Shown: positions 15,311 through 18,952 of the stretch, piece by piece
How the letters are laid out: each line of letters opens with the position of its first letter
Position numbering within the stretch: position 1 is the stretch's first letter
Source: JBGPYM01 sp041493205
GTDB lineage: Bacteria; Bacteroidota; Ignavibacteria; UBA10030; UBA6906
Direction of reading: 5' to 3'
Length of the DNA: 18,952 nt
Assembly: GCA_041493205.1 (NCBI GenBank)
Contig: JBGPYM010000030.1
Span: 1-18,952, forward strand
Notes under the pieces: generated by a model
Database searches by the model: none
Seen by the model: only the letters and a program-made list of their open reading frames with translations
Told to the model about the DNA's origin: nothing
Program-made: the position numbers and the translations under genes

Positions 15311-16764
15311 GAAGCCTCGGAAGCGATCTGCTCACGCGCATCGTCCCCGGCAAGGGAGCAATAGCGGCTGTACTCCACCGTGAACCCCTCCGCTGCAAAG
15401 GCACCGGTGGAGCGATTCTGCCGGTATTTCCCTTTCGTGGCGCCGGAGACGACACGTTCCAGCATGTCGACCATCGCGTCGATGTCCTCGCGCGTGTTGT
15501 AGCATCCGATGCTCGCCCGCACCATGCCGGGCATGCGGGACTTGTTCCCCGCAAGGACTTCCTCGGTGAGGATCCTGTCCTCGTCATGACTCACATGGAG
15601 GAGCTCTTTGACGTACGGGTGCGCACAGAAGCATCCATCACGCACGCCGATCCCCCCCTCGGTGCCGAGGATCGCTGCCACGAGCGAGTGATGCATCCCC
15701 TCGATATTGAATGTGATGACCCCGACTTTATCGGCGAACGAGTCCATCGGACCATAGAGCGTGATGTTTCTGATCTTCTTCAGCTTCTGGTAACCGTACC
15801 GGAGCAGTTCCTGTTCGTGCGCGGCAATCGCTTCCATGCCGACGCTGCGCAACACCCTGATTGCCGCGGCAAGCGCAACGCCACCCAGGACGTTCGGGCT
15901 TCCCGCCTCATCTTTATACGGCGGGCTGTTCCAGACGGCGCGGTCCAGCGTGACAATGTCAACAACTCCCCCGCCTACAAGATCGGGATCTCCCTCGGAA
16001 AAGAAGGTTTTTGGACCGATCAGAACGCCGGTACCGAACGGTGCATACATCTTGTGTGCGGAGAGGGCGAGAAAATCGATGTGGCGCGGGTCATCGTCCG
16101 GCAGCATGGTAATCGGACGGTGGGGTGCGAGCTGCGCTGCATCCACAAAGCACTTCGCCCCTGCCTCATGCGCCCACGCGGCGATGTCGTGAATGGGGGG
16201 GCAAATCCCGGTGATATTCGAAGCCCCGTTGACTGCGACAAGCCGGACCCGGCCCTTCTCCCGAACAAGCGCGGCGCGGAACGCATCCAGGTCGAGATGG
16301 CCGTCGGCGGTGATGCCGCAGTGGACCACACGCGCAAACCTCCGCCAGGGAAGATCGTTCGAGTGGTGCTCCATGAGCGTGGTGAGCACCACATCGCCTT
16401 CAGAAAACCCGAACCGGTGCGACAGTTTGTTCACGCACTCGGTCGTGTTTTTCGTGAAGATCACTGTGTTGGTCCCGGTGTCAGCCCCGACGAACGCACC
16501 CACGGCGTCATGAGCGGTGTCATAGACGTTGGTGGCGACCAGGGACTTGAACCCGGTGCCACGGTGAACTCCCGAATACCACGGGAGGAATTCCTCGATG
16601 GCCTTCAGAACGGCGCGGAACGCGGGAGTGCTCGCCGCGTTGTCAAGGAACACATACGGGCGCTGTGTGCCGTCCAGCAGGGGGACGCAGGTGTCGATCC
16701 CGACGATCTCGTTGCGAAGGTCTGCGATCCGCATTCCCGGCGCGGCAGTGTGAGGCGTATGCAT
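15307..16764 (-). CDS. class V aminotransferase-fold PLP enzyme, SufS/CsdA-like
   Basis: Probable cysteine desulfurase-like enzyme of fold type I. The 485 residues include FLDNAASTP (39-47), EHHSN (132-136) with the PLP-stacking His, VDAAQ (207-211, Asp208 to the pyridine nitrogen) and the PLP lysine Lys238 in SAHKMYAPFGTG. The loop that carries the catalytic Cys in SufS (HHCAQP) reads GCFCAHP here, with Cys378 and Cys380; Cys380 aligns with the desulfurase cysteine. It is about 80 residues longer than SufS, through an insert after this loop (390-410) and a C-terminal tail of about 40 containing Cys469. No sufBCD or sufE/U genes are adjacent. An isopenicillin-N-epimerase-like or other class V reaction remains possible. 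The start at ATG 16764 is preceded by GGA; ATG 16734 is an alternative. Confidence 0.85.
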   Translation of the reverse strand: MHTPHTAAPGMRIADLRNEIVGIDTCVPLLDGTQRPYVFLDNAASTPAFRAVLKAIEEFLPWYSGVHRGTGFKSLVATNVYDTAHDAVGAFVGADTGTNTVIFTKNTTECVNKLSHRFGFSEGDVVLTTLMEHHSNDLPWRRFARVVHCGITADGHLDLDAFRAALVREKGRVRLVAVNGASNITGICPPIHDIAAWAHEAGAKCFVDAAQLAPHRPITMLPDDDPRHIDFLALSAHKMYAPFGTGVLIGPKTFFSEGDPDLVGGGVVDIVTLDRAVWNSPPYKDEAGSPNVLGGVALAAAIRVLRSVGMEAIAAHEQELLRYGYQKLKKIRNITLYGPMDSFADKVGVITFNIEGMHHSLVAAILGTEGGIGVRDGCFCAHPYVKELLHVSHDEDRILTEEVLAGNKSRMPGMVRASIGCYNTREDIDAMVDMLERVVSGATKGKYRQNRSTGAFAAEGFTVEYSRYCSLAGDDAREQIASEAS

Positions 16765-16801
16765 GACGTATTCCGGCGTGAGAGGTGATGAAGTGAAAGA
16801 G

Positions 16802-17716
16802 TCAGCCCCGGGGATGGAACGTCCGGTGAACTTCCTTCAGATACTCCCTGTCGATATGCGTGTAGATCTGCGTCGTGGAAATGTCGGAATGGCCGAGCAT
16901 CTCCTGCACCGCACGAAGATCCGCCCCGCCTTCAAGAAGGTGCGTCGCGAACGAGTGACGGAACGTGTGCGGATGCACCTCTTTTTCGATCCCGGCTTTC
17001 CGGGTGTATGCCTGCGTGATCTTCCAGATTGCCATACGGGTCATCGGGCGTCCGCGTGCATTCAGGAAGAGCGCGTCCTGTCCTGCACCGCGCGTCTCCA
17101 GCACCGAACGGCACTCGCTTTTGTAGCGCCCGACCCAGTACAGGGCCGATTTTCCGATGGGCACCATGCGTTCCTTCGATCCTTTCCCGAAGACACGAAT
17201 GATGCCCTGCAGCTCAAGCACGTCGCGCTGTTTCAACAGAATGAGTTCGGAGACCCGGATGCCGGTGGCGTACAGGACTTCCAGGATCGCCCGGTCACGC
17301 AGCATGAGACGGCGCTTCCGGTCGCTCGAAGGCTGGGGTCCCTGGTAAAACTGGTTCAGGATCGCCTCCACTTCCGCCTGACTCAGCACATCGGGGAGGG
17401 ACCGCTCCAGTTTGGGCACGTCGATTCCCTCCACGGGATTGCTGAGAGTGACCCCTTCGCCCATGAGATACTTGTGAAAGCCGTTCAGGGAAGAGATGCA
17501 ACGCGTAACGGACCGGGGGGATAGTTTTGCCGCCCGGAGGGATTCGAGAAACACTGCAACATTCCCTCCAGTCACGTCTCCGGGGCGGGCAACGCCATGC
17601 GCCTCCAGAAACCGGACATACCGTCCGATGTCCAGGCGATACGATGCAATCGTATTGTGCGATGCATTCTTCTCGAGGGAGAGAAACTGCAGATAGTCCT
17701 CGCAATGCTGCATCAT
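16802..17716 (-). CDS. xerD: tyrosine site-specific recombinase XerD
   Basis: Chromosome dimer resolution recombinase that acts with XerC at dif during division. The 304 residues show an N-terminal SAM-like DNA-binding domain (1-90) and a catalytic domain with Arg154 (TGIRVSEL), Lys178 (GKGSKER), His250 and Arg253 (HTFRHSFATHLL), His276 (LGHSDIS) and nucleophile Tyr285 (TTQIYTH). The ending HPRG and ADLRAVQEMLGHSD favour XerD over XerC and over phage integrases. The first ATG overlaps the stop of the upstream 7TM-HD gene as ATGA, and a second ATG follows directly. No dif site, attachment site or phage gene was found nearby, so this is the housekeeping enzyme. Confidence 0.93.
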   Translation of the reverse strand: MMQHCEDYLQFLSLEKNASHNTIASYRLDIGRYVRFLEAHGVARPGDVTGGNVAVFLESLRAAKLSPRSVTRCISSLNGFHKYLMGEGVTLSNPVEGIDVPKLERSLPDVLSQAEVEAILNQFYQGPQPSSDRKRRLMLRDRAILEVLYATGIRVSELILLKQRDVLELQGIIRVFGKGSKERMVPIGKSALYWVGRYKSECRSVLETRGAGQDALFLNARGRPMTRMAIWKITQAYTRKAGIEKEVHPHTFRHSFATHLLEGGADLRAVQEMLGHSDISTTQIYTHIDREYLKEVHRTFHPRG

Positions 17717-18952
17717 TGCCCGTCAATCTCCTTGATGATGGTCGTCAGGCGTTCTCCGGGAGGCTCGCTGGGCGGCGCCCCCGGCCGTCGGGTTTTCTTC
17801 TTGGTCGTGTCCGGATACTTGACGCGTGTATGATAGATCCCCACGAGCACGCCCAGGAACGCGGCCTTGATCCGGGTGAGGTCCTTCAGGGTCAGCGGGC
17901 ATTCATCCAGTTCGCCTTCCTCGAACCTTTTCTTGATCAGCTCTTCAATGGTCTGCTCCACCCGTTGCGGGGTCGGGTCCTCGATGGTGCGGACGGCGGC
18001 CTCGATGGCATCGGCAAGCATCAGGATGCCGGTCTCCTTCGACTGGGGGCGTGGTCCCGGGTAGCAGTAGTCCTGCTCCTTGATCTCGTCGATCTTGGTC
18101 TCGTCGGGATCGTTCTGGGCCAGCTCGAGCGCCTTGTTGTAAAAATAGTCCATCCTGGTGGTGCCGTGGTGCATCGGGATGAATTCAATGACCTCTTCCG
18201 GCAGGTGATGCTCCTGTGCGAGGGCGATCCCGTCCTTGACGTGCGCCGCGATGATGAGCGAGCTCATGCGCGGAGCGAGCTTGTCGTGGCGGTTACGCGA
18301 GCCCTTCTGGTTCTCGACAAAGTACGTGGGCTTCACGATCTTGCCGATGTCGTGGAAATACGCACCCACGCGTGCAAGGACTTCGTTCGCACCCACGGCG
18401 GCCGCCGCGGCTTCGGCAAGCGTCGCGATGGTCAGGCTGTGATGGTACGTCCCCGGCGCCTGCTCCGCCAGCTGGCGCAAGAGCGGGTGGTTGAAATGCG
18501 CCAGCTCCATCAGAGCAAGGTCGGTGGTCACGCGGAACGTCTTTTCCACAAATATGAGGAGCCCGTACGTCAGGACCGGTGATATCACTGCGTTTAGCAG
18601 CCCGTAGGCGAGCTGTTCAACGACGATCGGCGTGGCTTCGTACCGCTCCAGCCCCAGCGCCGTGATGGAGAGTGCGTAGCCCAGGAAGATGAAGCCGAGG
18701 GACCGGAAGATCTGCGTCCGGTTTTTCATGTCGCGCACAGTGTACACGGCCATCGACCCTGCAACGAGTGAGGCGAGGGCGATCGAGTAGTCGTTTCCCC
18801 GGATCCCCGCGACCAGGAACGCGATCGTCACCGTCCCGTAAAAGCCCACCCGGGAGTCGAAGACGATCGTCAGCAGCATCGATGCAACGGGGACAAAGAT
18901 GAGGTATTCCACGGGGGCGTTGACATCCGCCTCCCGGGTGAGATAGGCAAAG
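17713..18952 (-). CDS. PgpH-type 7TM-HD c-di-AMP phosphodiesterase, N-terminal part outside window
   Basis: Membrane HD-domain phosphohydrolase, by family a c-di-AMP phosphodiesterase of the PgpH type. The frame stays open to the window edge, so the start, the extracellular 7TMR-HDED domain and the first helices are missing. The GTG at 18912 is inside the membrane region. Counting from it, about five hydrophobic segments lie in 1-125, followed by a cytoplasmic HD domain: HHS (157-159), FHDIGK (186-191) with the HD pair His187-Asp188, NRHDKLAP (207-214) and MHHGT (247-251). Metal and catalytic positions look intact. The C-terminal tail is Lys/Arg/Pro-rich (KKKTRRPGAPP). Its stop overlaps the xerD start. 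A pgpH symbol is plausible but not assigned because half the protein is unseen. Confidence 0.9.
   Translation of the reverse strand, partial: FAYLTREADVNAPVEYLIFVPVASMLLTIVFDSRVGFYGTVTIAFLVAGIRGNDYSIALASLVAGSMAVYTVRDMKNRTQIFRSLGFIFLGYALSITALGLERYEATPIVVEQLAYGLLNAVISPVLTYGLLIFVEKTFRVTTDLALMELAHFNHPLLRQLAEQAPGTYHHSLTIATLAEAAAAAVGANEVLARVGAYFHDIGKIVKPTYFVENQKGSRNRHDKLAPRMSSLIIAAHVKDGIALAQEHHLPEEVIEFIPMHHGTTRMDYFYNKALELAQNDPDETKIDEIKEQDYCYPGPRPQSKETGILMLADAIEAAVRTIEDPTPQRVEQTIEELIKKRFEEGELDECPLTLKDLTRIKAAFLGVLVGIYHTRVKYPDTTKKKTRRPGAPPSEPPGERLTTIIKEIDGQ

Noticed and set aside
15586..16788. 400-codon open frame on the plus strand antisense to the SufS-like gene
   Set aside because: It mirrors the codon pattern of the real gene and shows no domain or credible ribosome site.
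16802..17716. Tyrosine recombinase as a sign of an integrated element
   Set aside because: The sequence is XerD-like from end to end, is translationally coupled to housekeeping genes, and has no flanking repeats, phage genes or attachment site next to it. The tRNA-Leu lies far away and is intact.
17527..18582. 351-codon plus-strand open frame across xerD and the 7TM-HD gene
   Set aside because: It covers parts of two firmly identified minus-strand genes and crosses their junction; the protein has no recognisable features.
1..18952. CRISPR array, insertion sequence, toxin-antitoxin pair or defence island
   Set aside because: No regular repeats, no transposase or Cas-like protein, no terminal inverted repeats and no long non-coding stretch were found; almost every base belongs to an identified gene.

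Overview
The window is a compact, GC-rich chromosomal segment with no mobile element, CRISPR array or phage-like block. It looks like an uncultured diderm of the Bacteroidota/Chlorobiota/Ignavibacteriota (FCB) group. The evidence is an LptD-type outer-membrane assembly protein with the C-terminal sequence style of that group, a DivIC/FtsB-like division protein, two lipoproteins, a trigger factor with a poorly recognisable FKBP segment, and a PgpH-type 7TM-HD protein. Species or genus cannot be read from the sequence.

Layout. Positions 3-1598 (+) hold the 3' part of a soluble cNMP-GAF-histidine kinase gene that begins before the window. A sigma70-like promoter (1618-1646) and a tRNA-Leu(UAG) gene (1700-1784) lead into tig-clpP-clpX (1870-5056, +), the ribosome-bound chaperone and the ClpXP protease. 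All remaining genes are on the minus strand and converge on clpX with only 12 bases between the two stop codons. Read in the direction of transcription they are: pgpH-like (5' end beyond the window), xerD, a SufS/CsdA-like class V PLP enzyme, an M50 site-2 protease-family protein, lysA, asd, an unknown lipoprotein, a class II aldolase, ddl, a divIC/ftsB-like gene, rarA, lptD, and a small FxLyD-like lipoprotein.

These 13 genes have gaps of 1 to about 41 bases and several ATGA stop/start overlaps, so they are probably one or a few polycistronic units. The common theme is the cell envelope and division: asd and lysA sit in the diaminopimelate/lysine pathway, ddl makes D-Ala-D-Ala for peptidoglycan, the DivIC-like protein acts at the septum, XerD resolves chromosome dimers at division, LptD inserts LPS, and PgpH-type enzymes degrade c-di-AMP, which is linked to wall homeostasis in other bacteria. 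RarA protects replication forks.

I did not find a convincing new defence or mobile system. The points most worth a second look are a Glu-to-Gln change in the EPGR cofactor motif of LysA, the Cys-Phe-Cys active-site loop of the SufS-like enzyme, the two-cysteine layout of LptD, the preserved cyclic-nucleotide-contact residues in the kinase, and two lipoproteins of unknown function embedded in the envelope gene chain.
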